64,000 nt of DNA from Streptomyces sp. SJL17-4 (GCF_036826855.1 NZ_CP104578.1:6421501-6485500); one strand, 5' to 3'. Shown: positions 21,339 through 29,722, counted from the first letter of the stretch. Program-made: numbers and translations. Notes: generated by a model not told the origin, from the letters alone.

Positions 21339-22165
21339 CGGAACACGCTCCCGTACGAGGAGCGCAGCTGCTCCAGGGCGGTGTCGAGGTACTCCGCCCG
21401 CACCTCCTGGAGCGGAATGATCAGGGCCGGGTTCTGCATGAGCCCGGCCTGTTTCAATCCCTCCCGCAGCCGCGCGTCGTACGTGGCGCGGAAGGTGTTG
21501 GAGGCCAGGTAGTCCGCGCGGGCGAGGGTGTCGGGCACGCCGAGGAGGGTGAGCAGGAGCCATCCGGTCCAGCCGGTGCGGTCCTTGCCCGACGTGCAGT
21601 GCAGGAGCAGCGGCCCCCGGCGGGGGTCGGCCAGGTCCCGCAGGGTCGCCGCGAAGGCGGCCCGGTTCGCGGGGTCGGTGACGAACGTGCGGTACACCTC
21701 GCGCATGAACGCGGCGGCCCGTCCGCCGCCCAGCATCTCCTCCTGCCGCACCGGGTCGCGCGAGCCGATCGCGGTGAGCAGCTGCCCGAACAGGCCGTTG
21801 TCGGTGACGGGCCGGGGGACCGGGACGGCACCGGCCGGGAGCCGGTCGGCGCCGTCGTACCCGACCTCCAGGGGGATCCGCAGGTCGACGACGGTGCCGA
21901 GGCCGAGCCCGGCGAGCGTGGCCACGTCGGCGTCGGTCAGCTTGGCGAGGTGGTCGCCCCGGTAGGCGAGGCCGTACCGGACCCGGCTCCCGTCGTACGT
22001 GGGGTAGCCGCCGAGGTCACGGACGTTGACGGCGCCCTGGAGGGGGACCTGCCGGATCGGGGGCGGCTGGGGGAACCGGGGGAGGGCGAGCGCCTCCGTG
22101 GGCAGGGCGCCGAGCAGGGCGGTGGCGCCGGTGGCGGTGAGCAGCGCGCGTCGAGACAGGTGCAC
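21263..22165 (-). CDS. Secreted tyrosine-protein phosphatase (DSP/PtpB type)
   Basis: 300 residues. The N-terminus (MHLSRRALLTATGATALLGA, cleavage near TEALA) is a twin-arginine-type signal, so the enzyme is exported. The catalytic P-loop HCTSGKDRTG gives nucleophile Cys190 and Arg196; VNVRDLGGYPT is the usual upstream family block. Acts on phosphotyrosine/serine or phospholipid substrates outside the cytoplasm. It overlaps the helicase gene tail convergently, and separates FadA6 from the IpdC end of the steroid cluster without an evident functional link. Confidence 0.85.
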   Translation of the reverse strand: MHLSRRALLTATGATALLGALPTEALALPRFPQPPPIRQVPLQGAVNVRDLGGYPTYDGSRVRYGLAYRGDHLAKLTDADVATLAGLGLGTVVDLRIPLEVGYDGADRLPAGAVPVPRPVTDNGLFGQLLTAIGSRDPVRQEEMLGGGRAAAFMREVYRTFVTDPANRAAFAATLRDLADPRRGPLLLHCTSGKDRTGWTGWLLLTLLGVPDTLARADYLASNTFRATYDARLREGLKQAGLMQNPALIIPLQEVRAEYLDTALEQLRSSYGSVFRYVSDGLGLEFRELLALRERLVPAA

Positions 22166-22205
22166 GGCCGGACTCCTTTGCGGCTCAAGGGGGTTGAGGG
22201 TGGGT

Positions 22206-22251
22206 GTGCGGCATGGGGTGCGGAGTGGGGTGCGGCATGGGGTGCGGAGTG
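22206..22251. repeat. 24-base direct repeat pair
   Basis: GTGCGGCATGGGGTGCGGAG occurs at 22206 and again at 22230, in the gap between the phosphatase start and the IpdC stop. Within each copy GGGTGCGG is itself repeated. No gene function is suggested. Confidence 0.75.
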
Positions 22252-22268
22252 TGGGTCTCTTCTCCGGA

Positions 22269-23321
22269 TCACTCCTCGGGACGCGGAAGCGCCCGCAGGA
22301 CCTCCGCGGCCTCCGTCATGATCCGGGTGACCAGTTCCTCGCAGCTGGGCAGGTCGTCGATGACTCCCGCGACCTGACCGGCGGCCATGATGCCGAGGTC
22401 GGTGCGGCCCTCGACCATGGACGCCCGCAGCAGCATCGGGGTGTTCGCGGCGAGCAGGACCTGGCTCCAGGAGAGGTCCTTGCCGTGGCGCATGGCCAGG
22501 CCGTCGCGGATCATCGCGGGCCAGGAGAGCCCGGAGATCCGGCGGAAGCCGGCCGCCCGGCGCAGCGCCCGGGCCAGGGACCGTACCCGCCCCGCGTGCT
22601 CCAGGGAGGCGACGAGGTCCGTACGGAGCATCCGGTGCGGCAGCCCGTCGACCGCCGTCGTCACGGTGACGTCCTTGACCGTGGCCGCCAGATAGCGGGC
22701 CTTCACCGCCTCCGGCACGGTCGAGTCGGAGGTCAGCAGGAAACGGGTGCCCATGGCGATGCCCGCCGCCCCGTGGGCGAGGGCGGCGACCAGGCCCCGC
22801 CCGTCGCGGAAGCCGCCCGCGGCGATCACCGGGATGTCGACGGCGTCCACCACCTGCGGCAGCAGGACGGTCGTCGCGACCTCGCCGGTGTGACCGCCGC
22901 CCTCGCCGCCCTGGACGAGCACCGCGTCCGCGCCCCAGCCCGCGACCTTCTCGGCGTGCCGCCGGGCGCCGACGGACGGGATCACCACGACCCCCGCGTC
23001 CTTGAGCTCGGCGATCAGGTCCCGGGACGGCGCGAGCGCGAAGGAGGCGACCCGTACGCCCTCGTCGACGATGATCCGGACCCGTTCGCGGGCGTCCCCG
23101 GCGTCGGCCCGCAGGTTCACCCCGAAGGGACGGTCGGTGCGGGACTTCACCTCGCGGACGGCGGCGCGCAGCTCCGCCACGGTCATCGTGGCGGAGGCGA
23201 GGACACCGAGCGCGCCCGCGTTCGCGGTGGCGGAGACCAGCCGGGGCCCGGCGACCCAGCCCATGCCGGTCTGCACGAGGGGGTGGCGGACGCCGACCAG
23301 CTCGGTCAGAGCGGTCTCCAT
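22269..23321 (-). CDS. ipdC: Nitronate-monooxygenase-like flavin oxidoreductase, IpdC-like
   Basis: 350 residues. NMO/2-nitropropane-dioxygenase fold: HPLVQTGMGWVAGPRLVSAT at the start, VLVQGGEGGGHTGE (FMN phosphate site) and VIAAGGFRDGRGLVAALAHG followed by GIAMGTRFLLT. IpdC of the KstR2 regulon is an NAD(P)H-dependent flavin reductase acting on a HIP-CoA intermediate. ATG overlaps the IpdB stop (ATGA); order EchA20-IpdA-IpdB-IpdC matches Rv3550-Rv3553. Confidence 0.85.
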   Translation of the reverse strand: METALTELVGVRHPLVQTGMGWVAGPRLVSATANAGALGVLASATMTVAELRAAVREVKSRTDRPFGVNLRADAGDARERVRIIVDEGVRVASFALAPSRDLIAELKDAGVVVIPSVGARRHAEKVAGWGADAVLVQGGEGGGHTGEVATTVLLPQVVDAVDIPVIAAGGFRDGRGLVAALAHGAAGIAMGTRFLLTSDSTVPEAVKARYLAATVKDVTVTTAVDGLPHRMLRTDLVASLEHAGRVRSLARALRRAAGFRRISGLSWPAMIRDGLAMRHGKDLSWSQVLLAANTPMLLRASMVEGRTDLGIMAAGQVAGVIDDLPSCEELVTRIMTEAAEVLRALPRPEE

Positions 23322-24079
23322 CAGGCCCTGACCTCGCGGTTCCGCAGCCCGTGCGGGTCGATGACCTCGCGGATCAGCCGGAGCTCCTCGGCGCTCGGCT
23401 CGCGGGTGTACGGCACGTCCTCGCCGGTCACCAGCTCGAAGCCGGTGGCCGCCCGGACCTCGTCGACGGTGACGCCCGGGTGCACGGACACGAGCCGCAT
23501 CGCGTGGTCGGGCGTCTCGAAGTCGAGGACGGCGAGGTCCGTCACCACCCGGGGGAGGCGGTGGTACGGCCCGACGGCGTGGTCGTGACCGACGCCGCTG
23601 ATCATGTCGACACGCTCGACGAAGACCCGGGGCGAGTGCTTGGGGATCCAGTAACTCACCGGGTTGTTGAGGGTGTTGACGGGCGCGCCGCGGACGCCGA
23701 GGAGCTGCCGGGTGGGCCGCTCCCAGTCGCCGATGCAGGAGATGTTCTGGTTGCCGTACCGGTCGATCTGGCTTGCGCCCATCATCACGTGCCGCTTGCC
23801 GCCGGTGACCATGGTGAGGTGCCTGCGGTAGGGCAGCCAGCCCTCGGGCGCCCCGTCGAGTCCGACGAGCAGGGCCTCGCCGTCGGTGAGGAGGAGGTCG
23901 GGGGAGAAGGTGCGTTTGGCGAGTCGGGCGCCGAAGGAGGGGATCAGACCCATCGGGCTGGCGAGCACCTCGCCGTTGTCGCGCCAGGCCTCGGCGCAGG
24001 CGATCACGCAGTACTCGGCCCGGCTGGTCGCTTCCGTCGCCGCGTCCGTCGCCGCGTCCGTCGTCGCTTCCGTCGTCAC
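23321..24079 (-). CDS. ipdB: CoA-transferase-family ring hydrolase, beta subunit (IpdB)
   Basis: 252 residues from GTG 24079 (GTGA overlap with IpdA). Family blocks: ASPMGLIPSFGARLAKRTFS, PDLLLTDGEALLVG, MGASQIDRYGNQNIS and a C-terminal VHPGVTVDEVRAATGF. IpdAB is a hydrolase, not a transferase, opening the last steroid ring of COCHEA-CoA. The first 17 residues (EATTDAATDAATEAT) are encoded by a small GTCGCCGCGTCC-type repeat and are not part of the fold; no other start is available before the conserved region. Confidence 0.87.
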   Translation of the reverse strand: MTTEATTDAATDAATEATSRAEYCVIACAEAWRDNGEVLASPMGLIPSFGARLAKRTFSPDLLLTDGEALLVGLDGAPEGWLPYRRHLTMVTGGKRHVMMGASQIDRYGNQNISCIGDWERPTRQLLGVRGAPVNTLNNPVSYWIPKHSPRVFVERVDMISGVGHDHAVGPYHRLPRVVTDLAVLDFETPDHAMRLVSVHPGVTVDEVRAATGFELVTGEDVPYTREPSAEELRLIREVIDPHGLRNREVRA

Positions 24080-24924
24080 TTCGGCTGCTCCTTGTGCCAG
24101 GCCTGGACGGCCGCCTGGTAGTCGTCCTCGCCCTTGCCCGAGAGGAAGCGCTCGGCGAACTCGGGCCAGGGGGTGGTCGCGTAGAGCTTCTGGAACGGCT
24201 CGTCGCGGTCGTGGTCGGGGACGCAGGAGGTGAAGTGGGCCCCGTTCGGGGTCTCGACGACGCCGGTGACGCTGTGGCGGCTGACGAGGAGGGTCTGGGG
24301 CACGGTGTCCGGCCCGAAGGACTCCACCACCCGCTCGCAGGAGAGGTACGCCGTGTCGGCGGCCTCGCAGAACAGGTCGTCGAAGTAGGGGTCGGGCCCG
24401 AGGTACTGGGCGTTGCCGAGCCGGTCGGCGCGGTTGAGGTGGACCAGGGCGGCGTCCATGCGCAGCGCGGGCACGGCGACGAACTCCTCGCCGTCCTCGT
24501 AGGGGGAGGTGACGGTCCGCAGGCCCGGGTTGACCCGCATCACGTCGGAGCCGAGGCCGGCCCGCACCGGCAGGAAGGGCAGCCGGTTGGCGGCGGCGTG
24601 CAGCCCCCACATGAACATCGCCTCGTCGAGCTCGGTGAGCTCGAAGGCGCCGCGCTCGCGGGCGGCCCTGAAGTGCGGTTCGAGGGGGATGGAGTCCAGG
24701 GTCACGAACGGTGCGACGAGCCGCCGGATCCGGCCGGCGGCCGCGAGCAGGCCGATGTCCGGGCCCCCGTACGAGATCACCGTGAGATCGCTGATCTCGG
24801 ACCGGAGCAGCGCTCTGATCAGGGCCATCGGCTTGCGCCGCGAGCCCCAGCCACCGATCCCGATCGTCATGCCGGAGCGGAGCCGGCCCACGACGTCCTC
24901 GCAGGTCATCGTCTTGTCGGTCAC
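24076..24924 (-). CDS. ipdA: CoA-transferase-family ring hydrolase, alpha subunit (IpdA)
   Basis: 282 residues from GTG 24924, overlapping the EchA20 stop (GTGA). Starts with RLRSGMTIGIGGWGSRRKPM, the glycine loop of class I CoA transferases, and continues with SYGGPDIGLLAAAGRIRRLV, LPFLPVRAGLGSDVM and VAVPALRMDAALVHLNRADR. Pairs with IpdB to form the heteromeric hydrolase that cleaves the C ring remnant of HIP-derived COCHEA-CoA. Confidence 0.88.
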   Translation of the reverse strand: MTDKTMTCEDVVGRLRSGMTIGIGGWGSRRKPMALIRALLRSEISDLTVISYGGPDIGLLAAAGRIRRLVAPFVTLDSIPLEPHFRAARERGAFELTELDEAMFMWGLHAAANRLPFLPVRAGLGSDVMRVNPGLRTVTSPYEDGEEFVAVPALRMDAALVHLNRADRLGNAQYLGPDPYFDDLFCEAADTAYLSCERVVESFGPDTVPQTLLVSRHSVTGVVETPNGAHFTSCVPDHDRDEPFQKLYATTPWPEFAERFLSGKGEDDYQAAVQAWHKEQPK

Positions 24925-25670
24925 CGGGAGCCCTCCTTCCCGAAGCTGTCGCGGACCCGGTCGGCGACCCCGCTGAGATTGGCCTCGAAGGTGAAGCCCT
25001 GCTCGAAGCGGTAGCTGCGCCGGACGTCCACGGGGTCGATGCCGTTGAGTGCGGCCTTGGCGAGCCGCAGGAGACTGCCGTCCTTCGCGGCGATCTCCCC
25101 GGCCAGACCGAGGGCCGCGGCGAGCAGTCCGGCGCGCGGGACCACCTGCCACACCGAGCCGTGGGCGTGCAGTTCGGCGGCGGTCGCGGTCCGCGAGGTG
25201 TAGTAGAGCGCCCGCATCAGATGCTGGGGCACGAGCCGCGCCAGATGGGTGGCGGCGCCGAGCGCGCCCCGGTCCAGCTCGGGCAGTCCGAAGACGGCGT
25301 CCTCGGCGGCGACGATCGCGTCGGCGTTGCCGACGAGCCCGATGCCACCGCCGAGACAGTGCCCGGCGACCGCTGCGACGACCGGCACCTCGCACTCGTA
25401 CACGGCGGCGAAGGCCTCGGCGCAGCCGCTGTTGGCGCCGATCAGGGAGGTGTGCCCGGGGTCGCGCTGCAACTCCTTGATGTCGACGCCCGCGTTGAAA
25501 CCGCGGCCCTCGGCGGTGAGCACGACGCAGCGGACCTCGGGGTCGCGGCCCGCCGTGCGGACGGCGTCGGCGAGCGCGTACCAGCCCTTGACGGGCAGGG
25601 CGTTGACGGGCGGGAAGTCGACGGTGACCAGGGCCACGCCCGGAGCGGGGCGCGAGGTGCAGACACCCAT
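24921..25670 (-). CDS. echA20: Enoyl-CoA hydratase/isomerase family, EchA20-like
   Basis: 249 residues of crotonase fold: the oxyanion-hole segments GRGFNAGVDIKELQRDP and AVAGHCLGGGIGLVGNADAI, then AVFGLPELDRGALGAATHLA. In the KstR2 regulon EchA20 hydrolyses the D ring of a bicyclic HIP-CoA intermediate rather than hydrating an enoyl-CoA. First gene of the minus-strand unit EchA20-IpdA-IpdB-IpdC; all junctions are four-base or similar overlaps, so the four are a single translational chain under the operator at 25692. Confidence 0.85.
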   Translation of the reverse strand: MGVCTSRPAPGVALVTVDFPPVNALPVKGWYALADAVRTAGRDPEVRCVVLTAEGRGFNAGVDIKELQRDPGHTSLIGANSGCAEAFAAVYECEVPVVAAVAGHCLGGGIGLVGNADAIVAAEDAVFGLPELDRGALGAATHLARLVPQHLMRALYYTSRTATAAELHAHGSVWQVVPRAGLLAAALGLAGEIAAKDGSLLRLAKAALNGIDPVDVRRSYRFEQGFTFEANLSGVADRVRDSFGKEGSR

Positions 25671-25691
25671 GAGTGGATCAGCTACCTTTCC

Positions 25692-25705
25692 ACCAAACGT
25701 TTGTT
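25692..25705. promoter_or_regulatory. KstR2-type operator, copy 2
   Basis: ACCAAACGTTTGTT in the divergent EchA20/SDR promoter, followed by AGGTA. Compare the reverse reading of the 15466-15479 site, ACCAAACACTTGTT followed by AGG. Pattern ACCAAAC(A/G)(C/T)TTGTTAGG is shared by the two, more than chance allows in such GC-rich DNA. Confidence 0.7.
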
Positions 25706-25736
25706 AGGTACCCTCTCGGGAGGAAGGTAGCAGCCG

Positions 25737-26591
25737 ATGGAGCTGGACGGGAGGGTCGTGCTCGTCACCGGCGGAACCCGCGGTGTCGGCGCGGGCATCG
25801 CACGCGCCTTTCTGCGGGCCGGCGCCCGGGTCGCCGTCTGCGCCCGCAGACCCCCGGAGGCACCGGTCGAGGCGGCGGGTCGAGCTGCCGAGTTCCACCC
25901 CGTCGACCTGCGGGAACCCGCCGCCATACGGGAGTTCCTCACCGGGTTCGCCGAGCGGTACGGACGGCTCGACGCCCTCGTCAACAACGCGGGCGGCACG
26001 CCGTACCGCCTCCTGGGGGAGGGCGCCGCCGAACGTCACGCGCGCGTGGTCGAGCTGAACCTCACCGCCCCGCTCACCGTCAGCCTCGCCGCCCATCCGC
26101 TCCTCCGGGCCTCACGCGGCGCCGTCGTCATGATCGGCAGCGTCAGTGGCACCCGGCCCTCCCCAGGCACGGCCGCCTACGGCGCGGCCAAGGCGGGCCT
26201 GGAGAACCTCGCCCGCTCGATGGCCGTCGAATGGGCCCCCGAGGTGCGGGTCAACACCCTGGTCCTCGGCATGGTGGAGACCGAACTGTCCCACCTCCAC
26301 TACGGCGACGAGGTCGGGATCGCCGCCGTCGGCCGGACCGTACCCCTGGGCCGGCTCGCCGCGCCGGACGAGATCGGGGAGGCCGCCGTCTTCCTCGCCT
26401 CCGACCGGGCGGCCTACGTGTCGGGGGCCTCGCTGCTCGTGCACGGCGGCGGGGAGCGCCCCGCTTTCCTGGACGCCGCGACGGTCAACGCCGCGACGGT
26501 CAACGCCACGACGGTCAACGCCGCGACCGCCGGCGTCGCAACCGCCGACGCCACAACCGCCAACAAGGAGAGTCGAGATGGGTCTGTGTGA
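25737..26591 (+). CDS. SDR dehydrogenase of the HIP cluster (Rv3549c-like)
   Basis: 284 residues; GGGAGGAAGG precedes ATG 25737. VTGGTRGVGAGIARAF is the cofactor loop, NNAGGTPY the next strand, and GTAAYGAAKAGLENLARS holds the catalytic Tyr/Lys. Residues past about 245 are unusual: three 15-base repeats (GCGACGGTCAACGCC-like, from 26477) encode ATVNA units, followed by more Ala/Thr residues up to the stop. A normal SDR would end at about residue 250 (VHGGGERPAFLD). It overlaps the next SDR gene by 14 bases. Confidence 0.82.
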   Translation: MELDGRVVLVTGGTRGVGAGIARAFLRAGARVAVCARRPPEAPVEAAGRAAEFHPVDLREPAAIREFLTGFAERYGRLDALVNNAGGTPYRLLGEGAAERHARVVELNLTAPLTVSLAAHPLLRASRGAVVMIGSVSGTRPSPGTAAYGAAKAGLENLARSMAVEWAPEVRVNTLVLGMVETELSHLHYGDEVGIAAVGRTVPLGRLAAPDEIGEAAVFLASDRAAYVSGASLLVHGGGERPAFLDAATVNAATVNATTVNAATAGVATADATTANKESRDGSV

Positions 26592-27453
26592 CGAGCGAGT
26601 GGTGATCGTGACCGGAGCGGGCCGCGGACTCGGCCGGGCGCACGCGCTCGCCTTCGCCGCCGAGGGCGCCCGGGTCGTCGTCAACGACCTCGGGGTCGGC
26701 CTGGACGGCCGCCCCGGGCCGGACAGCCCGGCGGCCGCGGTCGTCGAGGAGATCCGCGCGGCCGGCGGCGAGGCCGTCGCCCACGGCGGCGACATCGCGA
26801 CCACCGAGGGCGCCGCCTCGCTGATCGCGACCGCCCTCGACGCGTACGGCCGGCTCGACACCCTCGTCAGCAACGCGGGCTTCCTGCGCGACCGGATGCT
26901 CGTGAACCTCGACGAGGAGGACTGGGACGCGGTCATGCGGGTCCACGGCAAGGGCCACTTCCTGCCGCTGCGGCACGCGGGCGCGTACTGGCGGGCCGAG
27001 GCGAAGGCCGGGCGCACTCCGGTGGCCCGGGTCGTCCACACCACCTCGGGCGCCGGGCTCCTCGGCAGCGTCGGGCAGGGCAACTACGCGGCGGCCAAGG
27101 CCGCGATCGTCGGCCTCACCCTCGTCGCGGCGGAGGAGCTCGCCCGGTACGGGGTCCAGGTCAACGCGATCGCCCCGGCGGCCAGGACCCGGATGACCGA
27201 GCAGGTCTTCGACGGCCTCGACGCGCTGCCCGAGGACGTCTCGCCGCTCGTGGTGTGGCTGGGCTCGGCCGCGTCGGACGGCGTGACCGGCAGGGTCTTC
27301 GAGGCCGAGGGCGGCCGCCTCACCGTCATGGAGGGCTGGCGGCCGGGCCCGACGGCCGACAAGGGCACCCGCCGGACCCCCGCGGAGGCGGGGGAGACGG
27401 CCCGGCGCCTCCTGGCGGACGCGGAGCCGCCGCACCCGGTGTACGGGGCCTGA
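26578..27453 (+). CDS. SDR dehydrogenase of the HIP cluster (Rv3548c-like)
   Basis: 291 residues from ATG 26578, with AAGGAGAGTCGAG as ribosome site inside the previous gene. Cofactor loop VTGAGRGLGRAHALAFAAEG, then VVVNDLGVGLDG, SNAGFLRDRMLVNLDEEDWD, and catalytic GQGNYAAAKAAIVGL. The sequence style (long N-terminal NDLGVGLDG segment) is that of the hydroxyacyl-CoA-dehydrogenase-type SDRs in steroid and multifunctional MFE-2 proteins. Its exact step in HIP breakdown is not fixed by sequence. Confidence 0.85.
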   Translation: MGLCDERVVIVTGAGRGLGRAHALAFAAEGARVVVNDLGVGLDGRPGPDSPAAAVVEEIRAAGGEAVAHGGDIATTEGAASLIATALDAYGRLDTLVSNAGFLRDRMLVNLDEEDWDAVMRVHGKGHFLPLRHAGAYWRAEAKAGRTPVARVVHTTSGAGLLGSVGQGNYAAAKAAIVGLTLVAAEELARYGVQVNAIAPAARTRMTEQVFDGLDALPEDVSPLVVWLGSAASDGVTGRVFEAEGGRLTVMEGWRPGPTADKGTRRTPAEAGETARRLLADAEPPHPVYGA

Positions 27454-27607
27454 ACCAGAGTCTTGCTCGGACCCCGCGTTCCCCATGACCCGCCGGGTCA
27501 CTCCCGCGTACACGGGATCCGCACGTTCGCGGGCAAGGAGTTAACGTCCGGCGAATTGAAGGGAGTTGGACTTCCCGACCAGATCTACGCGCGTCAAAAT
27601 CTCAGCC

Positions 27608-28036
27608 ATGCGAATCCCCCCTCGATTCACCCTCGCCGGCGGTGTGACCGCCGCCCTCGTCACCTCCCTCCTCCTCGGCGCCCCCGCCACCGCCGCCTCC
27701 CCGGCCCCCGCGCCCGCCACCGTCGTGACCTCGGTCGCGGCCACCGCGGCCGTCGGGGACATCTGCTACTCCGACCTCCCCGACCAGGCGTACACGACCC
27801 TGCGGCTGATCGACGCGGGCGGCCCCTTCCCGTACCGCCAGGACGGCTCCGTCTTCCAGAACCGGGAGGGGATCCTGCCGTCCCACTCGCTGGGCTACTA
27901 CCACGAGTACACGGTCAAGACCCCGGGGTCCTCCACCCGCGGCGCCCGCCGGATCGTGACCGGCGACTCGGCGCAGGAGGACTACTACACCGCCGACCAC
28001 TACGCGTCCTTCGACCTGATCGACTACGGCTGCTGA
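27608..28036 (+). CDS. Secreted guanyl-specific ribonuclease (N1/T1/Sa family)
   Basis: 142 residues. Signal peptide through about residue 30 (GGVTAALVTSLLLGAPATAA), then the mature RNase: DICYSDLPDQAYTTLRLID, catalytic Glu100 in GYYHEYTVKTPG, Arg in RGARRIVTG and His131 in YYTADHYASFDLIDYGC. Two Cys (DICY and terminal GC) form the conserved disulphide. Cleaves RNA after G outside the cell. No ribosome site is seen before ATG 27608. Confidence 0.9.
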   Translation: MRIPPRFTLAGGVTAALVTSLLLGAPATAASPAPAPATVVTSVAATAAVGDICYSDLPDQAYTTLRLIDAGGPFPYRQDGSVFQNREGILPSHSLGYYHEYTVKTPGSSTRGARRIVTGDSAQEDYYTADHYASFDLIDYGC

Positions 28037-28051
28037 GCCCGACCGCACAGG

Positions 28052-29722
28052 TCAGGCGCGGCGCGGGGACGTCCACTCCAGGCGGGTCCTGACCCGGGGA
28101 TCGTGGACGTACTCCAGGGCGGCGAGCGCCGTCTCCCGCGCCGCGCCCTCCGGATCGCCGTCCGCCAGGGCCGAGGCCAGCGCGTCGACGGCGCGCGGGT
28201 CCTGACGGATCGCCAGCCCGCGCGCGGCCTCCGCCGCCGTCTCCGGATCGGTGTCGCCGAGCCGCTCGGCGAGCCCCTCCCGTACGAGGGGGGTGTCGTC
28301 GGGCAGCTCGGCGAGCGCGAGCGTCGCCCAGTCCCGTACCCGCGCGTCCCCGTCCCGGCTCAGCGCGAGCAGCACCCCGAGCGCCTCCACATGCCCGGCG
28401 GGCACGATCCCGGCCAGGGCTCCCGCGACCGCCCGCCGGACGGCCGGGTCGGGATGCCCGGCCGCCGCCAGGAGTTCGGGTACGGCGGCCTGGTCGGCGC
28501 ACTCCCCGAGCGCCGACACCACCGACAGGACCGGCTCCCGAGCCGACACCGCCGAAAGCACCGGCTCCCGAGCCGGCACTGTCGAGAAACCCGGCTCCCG
28601 AGCCGACACCACCGAGAAACCCGGCTCCCGCGCCGACACCGCCGAAAGCCCCGGCTCCCGCGCCGACACCGTCGAGGAACCCGGCTCCCGCGCGGACGGG
28701 ACCTGCCGGCGCGCGGAACGCGCCGGTGAGAGCGGATCCCACTCCGGAACCGTCACCTCCGCCGCGAGCCGGCGCAGCACCGGGACCGCGCTCGGCGCGA
28801 AGCCCGGCAGCGCGCCGAGCACCCGCGCGCCGAGCGCCCGGCGCAGCGGGTCGCGGTACGCGCACCACGCGGCCGCCGCCACGAACGTCTCCTCGTCGGC
28901 CCGGCCGGCGAGTTCGGCCACCGCCGTCGTCCAGTCGTCGAGCTCCGGATCTCCGCAGCGCAGCGCCCGCGCCGCCAGCTCCTCGTGCGGGGTGTGCAGC
29001 CCGATCGCCGCCTCGATGAGGGTGGAGATCGCCGCGTGCCCGGTCTGGCGGTCGTCGCCGCGGCCGGGCGCGCCGTCCTCCCGCAGCAGCTCGACGACCA
29101 CCGTCACCCCGCCGTCCTCGCGGACCCGGCGGACCACCGCCTCGAACGTCTGGCCGCCCTCGTTCCCCGCGACGAGTCCGCGCCGCAGCTCGGCCGCCAT
29201 GTCGACCCCGATCCAGCGCCGGGCCTCCCGCAGCGCGGCCTCCCGGGAGTTCGCCCCGTGGTCGAGGAGCGCCCGTACGCAGCCGGTGGAGCCGCGCCGG
29301 GCGGCGGCCACCAGCGGCAGGACCCCGTCGGGTCCGCGCCGGTCGGGGTCGGCCCCGTGCTCAAGGAGCAGCCGGGCCGTGTCGGCGTGCCCGAGCCGCA
29401 GGGCCCAGGCGAGGGCCGTGAAGCCGTACGCCTCCTCCTGATCGGGCGCGGCGCCCGCCGCGAGCAGGGCGCGTACCACCTCGGTGTGCCCGCCGACGGC
29501 CGCCCCGCACAGCGGCAGATCGTCGCCCTCCTCACCGCTGCCGCGGCCGGGATCCGCCCCGGCGGCCAGCAACACCCGTACGATTCCGGCCTCGTTGCCG
29601 ACGGCCGCCCGGTACAGCGCGGTCTCCCCGTCCTCCCGGCCCTCGGGGTCGGCCCCGTCCCGCAGGGCCTGTACGGCCCCGTCCTCGTCCCCGTCACGGA
29701 TGGCGTCGAACAGCGTGCTCAT
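28052..29722 (-). CDS. Ankyrin-repeat and HEAT-repeat protein with an internal minisatellite
   Basis: 556 residues from ATG 29722. Residues about 10-170 are five ankyrin repeats (GETALYRAAVGNEAGIVRVL, LPLCGAAVGGHTEVVRALLA, and so on). Residues about 395-550 are HEAT/PBS-lyase-like repeats (AAGHPDPAVRRAVAGALAG, DARVRDWATLALAEL). Between them is a run of ten-residue units (SAREPG-x4) coded by the 30-base tandem repeats at 28501-28695. A cytoplasmic protein-binding scaffold; partner unknown. It is convergent with the RNase gene. Confidence 0.85.
   Translation of the reverse strand: MSTLFDAIRDGDEDGAVQALRDGADPEGREDGETALYRAAVGNEAGIVRVLLAAGADPGRGSGEEGDDLPLCGAAVGGHTEVVRALLAAGAAPDQEEAYGFTALAWALRLGHADTARLLLEHGADPDRRGPDGVLPLVAAARRGSTGCVRALLDHGANSREAALREARRWIGVDMAAELRRGLVAGNEGGQTFEAVVRRVREDGGVTVVVELLREDGAPGRGDDRQTGHAAISTLIEAAIGLHTPHEELAARALRCGDPELDDWTTAVAELAGRADEETFVAAAAWCAYRDPLRRALGARVLGALPGFAPSAVPVLRRLAAEVTVPEWDPLSPARSARRQVPSAREPGSSTVSAREPGLSAVSAREPGFSVVSAREPGFSTVPAREPVLSAVSAREPVLSVVSALGECADQAAVPELLAAAGHPDPAVRRAVAGALAGIVPAGHVEALGVLLALSRDGDARVRDWATLALAELPDDTPLVREGLAERLGDTDPETAAEAARGLAIRQDPRAVDALASALADGDPEGAARETALAALEYVHDPRVRTRLEWTSPRRA
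28501..28695. repeat. 30-base minisatellite inside the ankyrin/HEAT gene
   Basis: Units start at 28531, 28561, 28591, 28621 and 28651, each opening CCGGCTCCCG, with a degenerate unit at 28501 and a partial one at 28681. Because 30 is a multiple of three, copy-number change keeps the frame. Confidence 0.9.

Noticed and set aside
28501..28695. A CRISPR array
   Set aside because: The 30-base units are directly adjacent, without spacers, and lie in frame inside a protein gene.
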